Positions 52,582-61,548 of a DNA stretch of 64,000 bases are shown here, piece after piece. The notes beneath the pieces were generated by a model that was not told where the DNA came from, made no database searches, and saw only the letters and a list, made by a program, of their open reading frames with translations. The stretch's first letter is position 1. Every line of letters starts with the position of its first letter. Where the stretch lies: NCBI GenBank assembly GCA_035535995.1, contig DATLOZ010000022.1:124001-188000 (forward strand). The letters are read 5' to 3'. Made by a program: the position numbers and the translations under genes. This DNA comes from JANYCO01 sp035535995 (lineage in GTDB: Bacteria > Bacteroidota > Bacteroidia > Cytophagales > Cytophagaceae).

Positions 52582-53376
52582 TCATTTTTTAATCATATTT
52601 TCCTCATGAAAAACCTTCGCCAAAATTTCAAACAACTCCGGATGTTGTTTTTTAAACCGTTCCGGGTTTTCGAAAAAATATTCTGATACTACCGCAAAAA
52701 ATTCTGCGTGGTTGGTAAGTCCGTACGGATTGATATCTGATTTTCCTTTGTGCATACGCTCGATCTCTGCATACATCAAGCGGGTCCATGGCTTCAGCAA
52801 CTCTTCAGGCATCAATGCATTAGGAATACCATCAATATCCCCATCGGCCTGGTCAACCATATGGATGAATTCGTGAATGCCTACATTGCTTCGTTGTCCG
52901 CCGCCAAGTTGGAATCCTTGTTCTAAGGAAGGTTTGGAAAGTAAGACCATATGACTGGTTTGAAATGGTTTTACTTGTCCCAATAAAATACCTTCTATTT
53001 TTTCTTTGGAAGGAACTTCACCGTCGTATACCAATATTTCTCCCATATTCGCATAGCGCCATCCATCAAAATGAAACACCGGGATCACTGCGCTGCAAGC
53101 AACCAGCAGGCGAAGTGAATTGTCTATGTCTACTCCAATCCCTATTATTTTTGCATCGCCAAGAAATTTGCTGATCTTTTCGCGAAAACTTTTTTTCCCT
53201 TCTTCTGTCAGTCGTGTGTAATAAGAGATGCGCTTGTTCAAAACATCGATCCATTCTTCAGGAAAATGATCACGGTAAAATTGTTGCTGACGACGTTTTT
53301 CGCTCGCAGATCGTGAAATAAAATAAACTGGGATTGCAACAAGAAAAATAAAAATAATGATCGCCAAAATGGTCAT
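52582..53376 (-). CDS. MtfA-like zinc metallopeptidase (M90)
   Basis: 264 residues. N-terminal helix LAIIIFIFLVAIPVYFI can anchor the protein in the membrane. The zinc-binding motif HEFIHMVD (about residues 171-178) is the HExxH site, and a distal Glu in NHAEFFAVVSEYFF (about 224-235) completes it, exactly as in the MtfA family. E. coli MtfA is a peptidase that also binds the regulator Mlc. Regulation here is unknown. A membrane anchor at the N-terminus is not seen in E. coli MtfA, so the cellular location may differ. Confidence 0.85.
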   Translation of the reverse strand: MTILAIIIFIFLVAIPVYFISRSASEKRRQQQFYRDHFPEEWIDVLNKRISYYTRLTEEGKKSFREKISKFLGDAKIIGIGVDIDNSLRLLVACSAVIPVFHFDGWRYANMGEILVYDGEVPSKEKIEGILLGQVKPFQTSHMVLLSKPSLEQGFQLGGGQRSNVGIHEFIHMVDQADGDIDGIPNALMPEELLKPWTRLMYAEIERMHKGKSDINPYGLTNHAEFFAVVSEYFFENPERFKKQHPELFEILAKVFHEENMIKK

Positions 53377-53953
53377 GTCTGAACCTTGATTATTGATTTG
53401 ATAATAGTTTGATCAGCGCTAATACTCGCTGCACTACTTCTTTAAGGTACAAAAACGAGTTCCAAATTCAAAAAGACTTATGTTTTTGAATCTTGAGTAA
53501 CTTGTCCGTTGAAAAGATGTATGGAATCCCCTCTTTAAATATTAATACTTATTTGAGATGCCAGATACCAGATGCCGGACAAATGCGAAAGTAATTTAAT
53601 GACATTGTCTTTTAGCTTATTTGTAAAACAGCGTTGTTTTTATCTAAACTATCTGGTATCTGGTATCTTGCATCCACTATTAATCTTAATACTTAAAAGG
53701 AGGAAAGATTTATTTTAGTCAATTAACTATCATTCCTAACAATAGAGCATCCGCCAATGATAATAAAATGGAAAAACAAGATTAAACCTGTAGTTAAAAA
53801 TCTGTATCTCAGAGTTGTTAAGAAACCAGCAATGGAATAGCCCAAGCTTTCAACCATGGAAACTGAAATGATAGCTCCTGATCCATCCTCTGGATCTTGC
53901 ATCTGATTTTAACTTTTTTTTGATTAATTTTGTTGACCAAGAAAAACGAACCG
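53377..53953. other. Long intergenic region upstream of sufS
   Basis: No firm gene. It contains a family C repeat (53557-53676), an isolated strong Shine-Dalgarno AAAAGGAGGAAAG (near 53695), a possible 27-codon basic frame at 53757-53840 (MIIKWKNKIKPVVKNL...), and a -7-like TAATTTTG at 53925-53932 just upstream of the chosen sufS start. Confidence 0.45.
53557..53676. repeat. Family C palindrome copy 5
   Basis: GATGCCAGATACCAGATGCCGG opposed by CTGGTATCTGGTATCTTGCATC around about 75 bases of unrelated sequence. Confidence 0.8.
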
Positions 53954-55204
53954 ATGATCGAGCCGGAAACCATTCACAAAAACTTTGTATTTGATGTACA
54001 TCAGATTCGTAAGGATTTCCCCATACTTGACCAGCAAGTAAACGGGAAACCATTGGTATACTTTGACAACGCTGCCACCACACAAAAACCGCTGGTAGTG
54101 ATCAATGCTATTTCTGATTATTATACCAAGATCAACGCCAATATTCACCGCGGTATCCATACCCTTGCGGAGCGTGCCACTGCTGCATTTGAGGCTACCC
54201 GCGATACCGTAAAAGATTTCATCCACGCTGCACACCGCGAAGAAGTGATCTTCACCCGCGGTACCACTGAAAGTATTAACCTTGTAGCTTCCACCTACGG
54301 AAGAGCCAATATCCTCCAGGGCGACGAGATCCTGATCTCGTCTATGGAACACCATTCTAATATTGTTCCCTGGCATATGCTCGCGAGGGAAAAAGGCGCA
54401 GTAGTAAAAATTATTCCTATCAACGAGCATGGAGAAATTATTTTAGAAGAATTTGAAAAACTTCTTTCTCCTAAAACCAAGATCGTTTCGATCGTGCATG
54501 TATCGAATGCACTCGGCACGATCAATCCTGTAAAGCAGCTGATACAACTTGCACACCGCCAGGGCGCAAAAGTATTGATCGATGGAGCACAGTCTTCTTC
54601 GCACCTGGATATCGACGTGCAGGATCTTGATGCTGATTTCTTCGCTTTCTCCGGGCACAAAGTCTATGGCCCAACAGGGATCGGTATTTTGTACGGCAAA
54701 AAGGAATTACTGGAAGCAATGCCTCCCTACCAGGGCGGAGGAGAAATGATCGGAGAAGTGACCTTTGATCATTTTACAGTAAACGAACTTCCCTACAAAT
54801 TCGAAGCTGGCACACCAAATATTGCAGATGCTGTAGCGCTGAAATATGCGCTCGACTATATTTTAAAGATCGGCAAAGCCACAATCCGCAAACATGAGAA
54901 CGAGCTTCTCTCCTACGCTACAGGAAAGCTAAGCCAGCTCGAAGGTATACGACTGATCGGTACGGCGAAAGAAAAAGTCAGCATTCTTTCTTTCGTGCTT
55001 GAAGGTGTACACCACCAGGATCTTGGTATCCTGCTCGATCAAAAAGGGATCGCGATCCGCACCGGGCATCACTGTACACAGCCGCTAATGAGCTGCTTCG
55101 GGATCTCCGGTACCTCCAGAGCTTCTTTTGCCTTGTACAATACCAAAGAAGAAGTTGATATCTTTATTGACGGCATGAACAAAGCCGTAAAAATGTTACG
55201 ATAG
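53954..55204 (+). CDS. sufS: Cysteine desulfurase SufS
   Basis: 416 residues from the ATG at 53954; an in-frame frame opening at 53930 overlaps the likely promoter. PLP-binding Lys lies in FSGHKVYGPTGIG and the catalytic Cys in RTGHHCTQPLMSC. The N-terminal IRKDFPILDQQVNGKPLVYFDNAATTQKP is diagnostic of group II desulfurases. It removes sulfur from cysteine and, with SufE, supplies it to Fe-S cluster assembly. sufE follows 3 bases later. sufBCD are not in this window. Confidence 0.97.
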   Translation: MIEPETIHKNFVFDVHQIRKDFPILDQQVNGKPLVYFDNAATTQKPLVVINAISDYYTKINANIHRGIHTLAERATAAFEATRDTVKDFIHAAHREEVIFTRGTTESINLVASTYGRANILQGDEILISSMEHHSNIVPWHMLAREKGAVVKIIPINEHGEIILEEFEKLLSPKTKIVSIVHVSNALGTINPVKQLIQLAHRQGAKVLIDGAQSSSHLDIDVQDLDADFFAFSGHKVYGPTGIGILYGKKELLEAMPPYQGGGEMIGEVTFDHFTVNELPYKFEAGTPNIADAVALKYALDYILKIGKATIRKHENELLSYATGKLSQLEGIRLIGTAKEKVSILSFVLEGVHHQDLGILLDQKGIAIRTGHHCTQPLMSCFGISGTSRASFALYNTKEEVDIFIDGMNKAVKMLR

Positions 55205-55207
55205 ATC

Positions 55208-55633
55208 ATGTCCACCACCATTGCCGAAACACAAGACCAGATCATAGACGATTTCTCACTCATGGATGACTGGGATGACAAATATGCCTACATTATAGAG
55301 TTAGGGAAAAAAATTCCCGGACTTCCTGACGAAGACAAAACAGAGACCAATATTATCAAAGGCTGTCAATCTAAAGTTTGGATCACTTCTAAAATGGAGA
55401 ACGGAAAGGTACACTACCAGGCCGATAGCGATGCATTGATCGTACGTGGATTGATCAGTCTTTTATTGAAAACGTATTCAGGCCACACGCCGGAAGAGAT
55501 CATCAATACCGAGCCTTATTTCATTGATAAGATCGGAATGAGACAACACCTCTCGATGACCCGCTCCAATGGGCTTGTTTCGATGGTAAAGCAGATGAAA
55601 TTGGATGCGTTGGCCTATAAGACTAAGTTATGA
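55208..55633 (+). CDS. sufE: Sulfur acceptor SufE
   Basis: 141 residues. The sulfur-accepting Cys is in NIIKGCQSKVWI (about residue 56). The protein takes persulfide from SufS. It is in one operon with sufS. The final two codons and the TGA stop lie in the first arm of a family A repeat (TTATGA), so the repeat has defined the end of the protein; the length is still normal for the family. Confidence 0.95.
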   Translation: MSTTIAETQDQIIDDFSLMDDWDDKYAYIIELGKKIPGLPDEDKTETNIIKGCQSKVWITSKMENGKVHYQADSDALIVRGLISLLLKTYSGHTPEEIINTEPYFIDKIGMRQHLSMTRSNGLVSMVKQMKLDALAYKTKL

Positions 55634-55668
55634 GTTATGAATGTTGAATTGATAATATTCATTCATAA
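55627..55668. repeat. Family A repeat copy 9 overlapping the sufE stop
   Basis: GTTATGAGTTATGAATGTTG followed by the short opposed arm CATTCATAAC. Provides the sufE stop codon. Confidence 0.8.
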
Positions 55669-55716
55669 CTAAAAAAGCTGAACTTAGAATAACGATTAAA
55701 TGTTTAACCACAGGAT

Positions 55717-56040
55717 ATGACCGAACAACTTACAGAAGAGCAGATAAAGGAAAAAGCGATCGAAGCGGTAAAACAAGTGTATGACCCGGAAATCCCGGTA
55801 AATATATATGAACTTGGACTGGTATATGAGATCAGCGTTTTTCCGGTGAATAATGTGTACGTTCAAATGACACTCACCTCACCAAGCTGCCCGGCTGCTC
55901 AATCGATCCCTGAAGATGTGAAACGAAATATCAAAGAGATCGAAGGAGTGAACGATGTAACAGTGGAGATCACTTTCGATCCACCCTGGACACAAGAAAT
56001 GATGAGCGAAGCCGCTAAACTGGAACTTGGCTTTATGTAA
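55717..56040 (+). CDS. MIP18/DUF59-family Fe-S assembly factor (SufT-like)
   Basis: 107 residues in the DUF59 (MIP18) family: conserved VYDPEIPVNIYELGLVYEI and the Cys-containing SPSCPAAQSIPEDV block (about residue 65). In the Suf system the stand-alone member is called SufT and helps mature Fe-S proteins. It is on the same strand as sufSE, 83 bases downstream across a family A repeat. A PaaD-type role in phenylacetate degradation is excluded by context. Confidence 0.88.
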   Translation: MTEQLTEEQIKEKAIEAVKQVYDPEIPVNIYELGLVYEISVFPVNNVYVQMTLTSPSCPAAQSIPEDVKRNIKEIEGVNDVTVEITFDPPWTQEMMSEAAKLELGFM

Positions 56041-56133
56041 AAAATTATGAATGTTGAGTTATGAATTATGAATTAAAAATAATCGGCTCAACATTCCATT
56101 CATAACTCATAATTCAAAATTCAAAATTTATAA
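56041..56133. repeat. Family A palindrome copy 10
   Basis: TTATGAATGTTGAGTTATGAATTATG opposed by CATTCATAACTCATAATTCAAAATTC, between the SufT-like gene and the bacilliredoxin gene. Confidence 0.85.
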
Positions 56134-56137
56134 TCAT

Positions 56138-56557
56138 ATGTACCCAGAACAATTAGTAGCTCCCATGCGCCAGGACCTCGTGAGCGCGGGATTTCAGGAA
56201 CTTAAAACTACTTCCGAAGTAGAATCTGCGATCAACAGCAAAGGTACTACCCTGTTGGTGATCAACTCCGTTTGTGGCTGCGCAGCAGGCGCTGCCAGAC
56301 CAGGCGCTAAACTTGCTATCCAAAGAAGCAAAGTGAAACCTGACCATATCGTAACTGTATTTGCAGGAGTAGACAAGGAAGCTACGCAAAAGGCAAGAGA
56401 GTTTACTCTTCCTTACCCTCCTTCTTCTCCTTCTATGGCGCTCTTCAAAGACGGCCAATTGGTGCACTTTGTAGAAAGACACAACATTGAAGGTCGCAAC
56501 GCTGAAATGATCGCGCAGCACCTGGAAGCTACTTTTGAAGAATATTGCCAGAATTAA
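56138..56557 (+). CDS. Bacilliredoxin-like BrxA/BrxB family protein
   Basis: 139 residues with the family's CGC motif (NSVCGCAAGAARPG, about residues 45-48) and the thioredoxin-fold block PDHIVTVFAGVDKEATQKARE. In Firmicutes these proteins remove bacillithiol from oxidised proteins. Bacteroidota homologues probably act in thiol redox repair, possibly with bacillithiol or another thiol. The location behind suf genes fits protection of Fe-S assembly. No regulatory site is evident. Confidence 0.88.
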   Translation: MYPEQLVAPMRQDLVSAGFQELKTTSEVESAINSKGTTLLVINSVCGCAAGAARPGAKLAIQRSKVKPDHIVTVFAGVDKEATQKAREFTLPYPPSSPSMALFKDGQLVHFVERHNIEGRNAEMIAQHLEATFEEYCQN

Positions 56558-56679
56558 TTTTTCCTACCCGGAACCCGGTAAAAACCTATAAGGGTTTAGT
56601 ACGAAATTCCATTTAACGATATTTCTCTAATCTCCATAGGTTTTTACAAATGGTTAGACGAATTAGGCAAGAAAATCTC

Positions 56680-56712
56680 AAGGAGAGTATTGATACTCTC
56701 CTTTTTTATTTT
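56680..56712 (+). terminator. Terminator ahead of the histidine kinase gene
   Basis: 11-bp perfect stem AAGGAGAGTAT / ATACTCTCCTT with TG loop, then TTTTTTATTTTT. A second long-range pair GTAAAAACCTAT (56579) / ATAGGTTTTTAC (56636) precedes it, so this gap may hold a small RNA. Confidence 0.85.
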
Positions 56713-56778
56713 TATCATTAGAAACAAATTGGCCCACTCAACTATTTGTACCTTATTGTCGACCTATTAGAAGATTAA

Positions 56779-57996
56779 GTGAGCTCGAAGAATCTCAATA
56801 CGATTATTAATTTGCTGTTGGAATTGGCATCGGGCAACCTCACTGCTAAAGGCATAGTATCTCCCCGCAACGACGACTACGATGCAATTATCACAGGGAT
56901 CAATATTCTTACCGAAGAACTTCAGCATACCACTGTTTCTAAAGATTATCTCAACAGCATTTACAAAGGGATTGCCGATATGCTCTTTATTCTTGATAAA
57001 GAGGAAAACATCAGCGAGATCAATGATGCGGCTTATAACAGTTTAAAATTGAGCCCGGAAGTTTTGATTGGAAAATCCTTTCGTAATCTTTTTCTCGAAC
57101 CTGCTGCCTTCAACAACGTTTTCAACCGTCTCAAACGCCAGGGGTATTTTTACAACCTGGAAAATGTATTGTTTACCAAAGACGGAGAAGTCATTCCTGT
57201 AAGCTGCACTGCTTCCTGTCTGAAAGATAAAACCGGTAAAGTGATCGGTTATCTTTTCATCGCCAAAGATATTTCTAAAATAAAAAAAACAGAAGAGGAG
57301 CTAAAGTTGAAAAACAAAGAGCTTGACACTTTCCTCTACAAAGCGGCGCACGATTTGAAAAGCCCTGTTACCACCATCCAGGGACTGCTGAACATTGCCA
57401 ATATGGAGATCAAAGATGCTGAAGCGCTGAAGTATTTTGAAATGATAAAAGTTTGCGCCCACAAGCTCGACAATATTTTGATCTCGCTCAAAGACACGGT
57501 GGAAGCCGATATCAGAGGTAGTAGTTCAGAGCAGATCAATTTCGATAATCTGATCGAAGAAGTGCTGGATGAAATGCACAACAGTCCTTATTATTCCAAA
57601 GATGTAACGATCCGAAAAAATATTTTGCAAAAATATAAAGTGCATACCAAACAAAAAACCATTCACTATGCGCTTTATCAAATCATCGAAAATGCTTATA
57701 AATTCCGTACCGGCAAACCCGTGTCGATGATCGACATACGTGTTTCACAGTCGAAGACCAGTACCGATATTACCATTACAGACAATGGCATCGGGATTCA
57801 GAAAAAATATCAGGAAAAAATTTTTGAAATGTTCTACAAAGCTAATTCTACTTTTGACGGCGCAGGCCTGGGCTTATACTCTGCCCAATCCATGCTTACC
57901 CGCGTGGATGGCCATATACATGTAGACAGTGTTTTGAAAAAAGGTTCTTCCTTTACCATTTCATTCCCGAATATTTTAGTAGATTCAAAAAAATGA
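56779..57996 (+). CDS. PAS-domain sensor histidine kinase
   Basis: 405 residues. The start codon is GTG (MSSKNLNT...). A PAS domain is at about 55-170 (GIADMLFILDKEENISEINDAAYNSL...). The HisKA phosphoacceptor is HDLKSP (about residue 195), and an HATPase domain follows with N box IIENAYKF and G1/G2 boxes DNGIGI and GAGLGL. No transmembrane segment is visible, so it is cytoplasmic. No response regulator is adjacent; a small STAS-like protein follows, suggesting a phosphorelay to it or to a distant regulator. Confidence 0.9.
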   Translation: MSSKNLNTIINLLLELASGNLTAKGIVSPRNDDYDAIITGINILTEELQHTTVSKDYLNSIYKGIADMLFILDKEENISEINDAAYNSLKLSPEVLIGKSFRNLFLEPAAFNNVFNRLKRQGYFYNLENVLFTKDGEVIPVSCTASCLKDKTGKVIGYLFIAKDISKIKKTEEELKLKNKELDTFLYKAAHDLKSPVTTIQGLLNIANMEIKDAEALKYFEMIKVCAHKLDNILISLKDTVEADIRGSSSEQINFDNLIEEVLDEMHNSPYYSKDVTIRKNILQKYKVHTKQKTIHYALYQIIENAYKFRTGKPVSMIDIRVSQSKTSTDITITDNGIGIQKKYQEKIFEMFYKANSTFDGAGLGLYSAQSMLTRVDGHIHVDSVLKKGSSFTISFPNILVDSKK

Positions 57997-58007
57997 CAAC
58001 AATCTGA

Positions 58008-58067
58008 AATTATGAGTTATGAATTGTTTTTTCACTCATAATTTATAATTCATAACTCATAACTTTT
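58008..58067. repeat. Family A palindrome copy 11
   Basis: AATTATGAGTTATGAATTG and CATAATTTATAATTCATAACTCATAAC opposed, between kinase and STAS-like genes. Confidence 0.85.
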
Positions 58068-58071
58068 TAAA

Positions 58072-58452
58072 ATGGGTAAACCCAAAAACGAATTTAATCA
58101 TCCTTACGTGACCATCTGGCTGGAAGGCGAATTTTTGATGGGCAAATACGAAGATGTACATATAAACATTGAGATCGCCCGTGATATTGTGAAAGAGAGA
58201 CTCCGTGTTTTCGGTACAGAGCCCCGTTTGGCCATTATTGAAATCCGAGGAAGTGTAACGTATACCAAAGAAGCCAGGGATTATCTGGGAAGCGAAGAAG
58301 CTTGTGTAGGCGCTAAAAAACTGGCCCTCATAGCTACCTCTCCCATTTCTGTAACAGTAGGAAATTTTTTTATAAAAATTGCAAAGCCTCCTGTTCCTAC
58401 AAAAATTTTCAGGAACATAGAAAGCGCGAAGAAATGGCTTTTAAAATTATGA
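58072..58452 (+). CDS. Small STAS/SEC14-like protein (DUF7793 type)
   Basis: 126 residues. The fold pattern (NHPYVTIWLEGEFLMGKYEDVHINIEIARDIV, RLAIIEIRGSVTYTKEARDYL, KLALIATSPISVTVGNFFIK, IFRNIESAKKWLLKL) recalls small STAS-like Bacteroidota proteins found with sensor kinases. It has no enzymatic motif. The C-terminal KL and TGA stop coincide with the beginning of a family A repeat (AAATTATGAG). It may be a partner of the preceding histidine kinase. Confidence 0.65.
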   Translation: MGKPKNEFNHPYVTIWLEGEFLMGKYEDVHINIEIARDIVKERLRVFGTEPRLAIIEIRGSVTYTKEARDYLGSEEACVGAKKLALIATSPISVTVGNFFIKIAKPPVPTKIFRNIESAKKWLLKL

Positions 58453-58503
58453 GTTATGAATGTTGAATTAGTCAACTCAACATTCATAACTCATAATTCA
58501 AAA
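58444..58503. repeat. Family A palindrome copy 12
   Basis: AATTATGAGTTATGAATGTTGAA opposed by TCAACATTCATAACTCATAATTC around TTAGTCAAC; it supplies the stop of the STAS-like gene. Confidence 0.9.
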
Positions 58504-58506
58504 TTT

Positions 58507-59754
58507 CTAAAGTTTGTCTTTCAATTCGTCCCTGATCTCAAAGCGGGAGAACCTATATCCATAGAGGCCTATGTAGACATAGCAAATGATCGGGATGATA
58601 AATGCGATCTGGTAACTTACGTAGGAATAATTTAGTACGTTGAACGGAACAACTGCCCCGCCCACGATAAACATAATGAGTATTGCAGAACCGTCGATGG
58701 AAAATTTTCCTAATCCATTTACCCCGAGCGTAAAGAGCGATGGGAATAAAATAGAGTTGAAAAGTCCAACGCACACCACAAACCAAACAGAAATTTTTCC
58801 TACGGTAAAGATTGAAAGTAAAATCAGCAACACCGACATGGAAGCGCAGAATGCTACCGAATTGCGAATGCTGAAACGCAGCAATAAAATAGCGCCAATG
58901 AAACGCCCGATCATCGCAGCGCCCCAATAGTATTGGGTCAGGTCACGGGCAAAGGTTTCGATGTAGTTGGCCAATGCTACTTCTGCGCCAACATATGCAA
59001 AAATAGCAAACGCTCCCAAACGCAGCTGCGAGAAGTGCATGGCATGGCGTTTACGAAGAGAAGTGATTTTATTCAATGGCTCAATATTGCTGGTATCGAT
59101 GTTAGGTATATTGGTAAAGAATAACACGACTGCAAACAACAACATTAAAATTCCCAGGTACAAATAAGGATAATGAACATAAGCCGCATCCATAAACAAC
59201 AGGTCTTTCGGATCGAGCGATTTGCGCACTTCTGCGGGAAGATGCGTATGATAGTTTAATACTGAAGAGGCAAACAACGGTGCTACGAAAGTACCGAGTG
59301 AGTTGAAGGCTTGCACCAGCGTAAGGCGCGAGCCTGCATTTTTATTATTACCCAACAATACCACATAGAGATTAGCACCTACCTGTAGGATCGTGATACC
59401 CGCAGCCAAGACAAAGAGTGCTCCAAGAAAGTATTTGTAATTGCGAATATATACCGCGTAATAAAAAATAAAACAACCCAGACAAGCCAGCAGCCAACCC
59501 ATGATGATCGCATTTTTATAGCCTACTTTTTTAATCAATCCTCCCGCACGTAGTGAAATGATCAGGTAAGCAGCAAAGAACGTAATGTTGATGAGTGTAG
59601 AAGGCGCATACGACAAATTAAAAATAATGCGTAAGTGTCCGATCAATTCAAAGTTCAGAACCGTTAACAATCCCCACATAAAAAAAAGCACCGCGAAGAT
59701 GAATACTCTTTTTCTTATGTCTCGGTTAGCAATATTAATCTGAAAATCTGCCAT
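58507..59754 (-). CDS. FucP-type sugar MFS permease
   Basis: 415 residues with about twelve membrane helices. The first half has FAVLFFMWGLLTVLNFELIGHLR and the N-terminal GGGL-type motif of the FucP (L-fucose:H+ symporter) group, which differs from common drug MFS. Its neighbour on the same strand is an alpha-amylase-family gene, so it probably imports oligosaccharides or hexoses released by that enzyme. Exact substrate cannot be read from sequence. Confidence 0.82.
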   Translation of the reverse strand: MADFQINIANRDIRKRVFIFAVLFFMWGLLTVLNFELIGHLRIIFNLSYAPSTLINITFFAAYLIISLRAGGLIKKVGYKNAIIMGWLLACLGCFIFYYAVYIRNYKYFLGALFVLAAGITILQVGANLYVVLLGNNKNAGSRLTLVQAFNSLGTFVAPLFASSVLNYHTHLPAEVRKSLDPKDLLFMDAAYVHYPYLYLGILMLLFAVVLFFTNIPNIDTSNIEPLNKITSLRKRHAMHFSQLRLGAFAIFAYVGAEVALANYIETFARDLTQYYWGAAMIGRFIGAILLLRFSIRNSVAFCASMSVLLILLSIFTVGKISVWFVVCVGLFNSILFPSLFTLGVNGLGKFSIDGSAILIMFIVGGAVVPFNVLNYSYVSYQIAFIIPIICYVYIGLYGYRFSRFEIRDELKDKL

Positions 59755-59798
59755 TAATTGTATTAGGATCTCCCTAAAGGGACGCTATTTTAAGCCAG

Positions 59799-61445
59799 TT
59801 ATTTTAAAATTACAAATTGTAAAGGATTTAAGTCAATATTAATATACCCACATCCTTCTTTTTGGTCTATATTCAGCTCTCCATTGCCGCCATAGCTATA
59901 TTCTAATTTACTTTTAATACGTGACCCATTTGTGGATAGTTTCGCACAAATGGCAACTCTTTCATCCTTTTTAGGATTGTACAGCAAGATCATCTTCTCT
60001 TCGTAAATACGTTTTGACCAATAAATGATCTCTCGGATATGTTCAGATGACACAAAGTCACCACCATTGATCGAAATAAAATCGATTTCCATTTCTGCTT
60101 CTGAAAACAAAAACATCTTTTTGCGCAAAGCCGCGAGTGAAGAGATTTCTTTATACAAAAAACTTTCTTCCTTGTGCCAGCAAAGATCTTTCTCCTGGTG
60201 AAACATAGGTTCTCTCAACCATGCATCGTGCGGTCCATTGCCTTGCAAATACTGTTCAGTGCCATAGTACAAGCATGGAATTCCATAAAGAAAATAAACC
60301 AGCCCGATCATAGCGATCACTTGTTTTTCCTCCGCCTCAAAACCGATCCTGGCCTTATGCCCTTGCGCGATCTGATCGTGATTGTCGGCAAAGACGATCC
60401 AATCGGAAGTTTTCTTATTTCTCCTGGCAAGCATTTTTTTGTTGCTTCTGTAAAGCTGATATAGATCGCTCGCAGGTCTTTTTCCCTTTATTAATTCTTC
60501 CAATATAAAATGCAAAGGAAAATCGAAGGCTGCATCTAATCCTTCAAAATAACCTCGCTCCGTTTTTACCTGTTTAAAATAACGACTGATCAAGGAATAA
60601 TTGCCCACCGCTTCTCCAAAGATCATAAACTGGTCTTTGCCCAGGTATTTTGCATATTCGCGGATCTTGTGACAAAACACTGCCACCGCTGAAGGCTCCA
60701 AGTGCTTTACAGTATCTAAGCGGAAACCATCTATCGCACATTCTTTGATCCAGAAGCTATAGATCTTGATCATTGCTTCCAATACTTTCCAGCCAACTGG
60801 TGAATTATCTGTGATCAGTTTTTTTAATTCAAAAATATCTCCCTCTTGTGTTTCAGGATAAGAATCCCAATGTTCGATCGCTCCTGCTTTTTTATAGTAA
60901 TCCGGATTTCTTAATTCCTGTGGAAGCGGGTACTGATCGTCTTTCCAATGTCCGAACCGGTGGGAAGTACCATTATAGGAGATATATCCATTTTCATATT
61001 CCCAGGTGTTGGCCGTATGATTGATCACTACATCGAGTACTACGCGTAGTTCGAGCTCATGAGCTTTTTTTACTAATTCTTTTAATTCTTCTATTGTGCC
61101 AAAACGCGGATCTGTATTTAAAAAATTATTGATCGCATAACCGTGATAATCTTTTTCATAATTCTCAAAAACCGGGCTCAGCCAGATCGTGGTACAGCCT
61201 AAATTTTTAATATAGTTTAACTGCCCCTGAATTCCCTTAAATGTACCTCCTCTGCGCTTCATCAGGTCAGTCTGCTGGTATTCTGGTCTCAAGGCATCGG
61301 GAGCCTTCTGCGCAGCTTTCCCATCATGAAAACGGTCTACGATCAGAAAATAGATGATCTCTTCTTTCCACGGGCGATTGATATAGTTTTCGTTGGAAAA
61401 ATTCTCTTTGGAGAGATTAATATCGGAAAGAGATTTTTGAGACAC
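59799..61445 (-). CDS. Alpha-amylase family GH13 enzyme
   Basis: 548 residues. GH13 conserved regions are present in order: region I DVVINHTANT (about 138-147), region II GFRLDTVKH with the nucleophile Asp, region III IFGEAVG with the acid Glu, and region IV FADNHDQ with the third Asp. No signal peptide is seen, so the enzyme is probably cytoplasmic and acts on imported maltodextrins or related glucans. The start is GTG. It neighbours a FucP-like permease (divergently no; same strand, 44 bases downstream), which fits uptake followed by intracellular cleavage. Confidence 0.92.
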   Translation of the reverse strand: MSQKSLSDINLSKENFSNENYINRPWKEEIIYFLIVDRFHDGKAAQKAPDALRPEYQQTDLMKRRGGTFKGIQGQLNYIKNLGCTTIWLSPVFENYEKDYHGYAINNFLNTDPRFGTIEELKELVKKAHELELRVVLDVVINHTANTWEYENGYISYNGTSHRFGHWKDDQYPLPQELRNPDYYKKAGAIEHWDSYPETQEGDIFELKKLITDNSPVGWKVLEAMIKIYSFWIKECAIDGFRLDTVKHLEPSAVAVFCHKIREYAKYLGKDQFMIFGEAVGNYSLISRYFKQVKTERGYFEGLDAAFDFPLHFILEELIKGKRPASDLYQLYRSNKKMLARRNKKTSDWIVFADNHDQIAQGHKARIGFEAEEKQVIAMIGLVYFLYGIPCLYYGTEQYLQGNGPHDAWLREPMFHQEKDLCWHKEESFLYKEISSLAALRKKMFLFSEAEMEIDFISINGGDFVSSEHIREIIYWSKRIYEEKMILLYNPKKDERVAICAKLSTNGSRIKSKLEYSYGGNGELNIDQKEGCGYINIDLNPLQFVILK

Positions 61446-61473
61446 TGTTTAAGGTTTTCCAATCAATATACTA

Positions 61474-61541
61474 AAAAGTATCGAGTCCTGAGTCATGAGA
61501 GAAAAATTATCGGCTTTACTCAAGACTCAGGACTAAACTCA
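61474..61541. repeat. Family D palindrome upstream of GH13
   Basis: AAAGTATCGAGTCCTGAGTC opposed by ACTCAGGACTAAACTC around GAAAAATTATCGGC; same type as the metH copy. Confidence 0.75.
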
Positions 61542-61548
61542 AGGCAGA

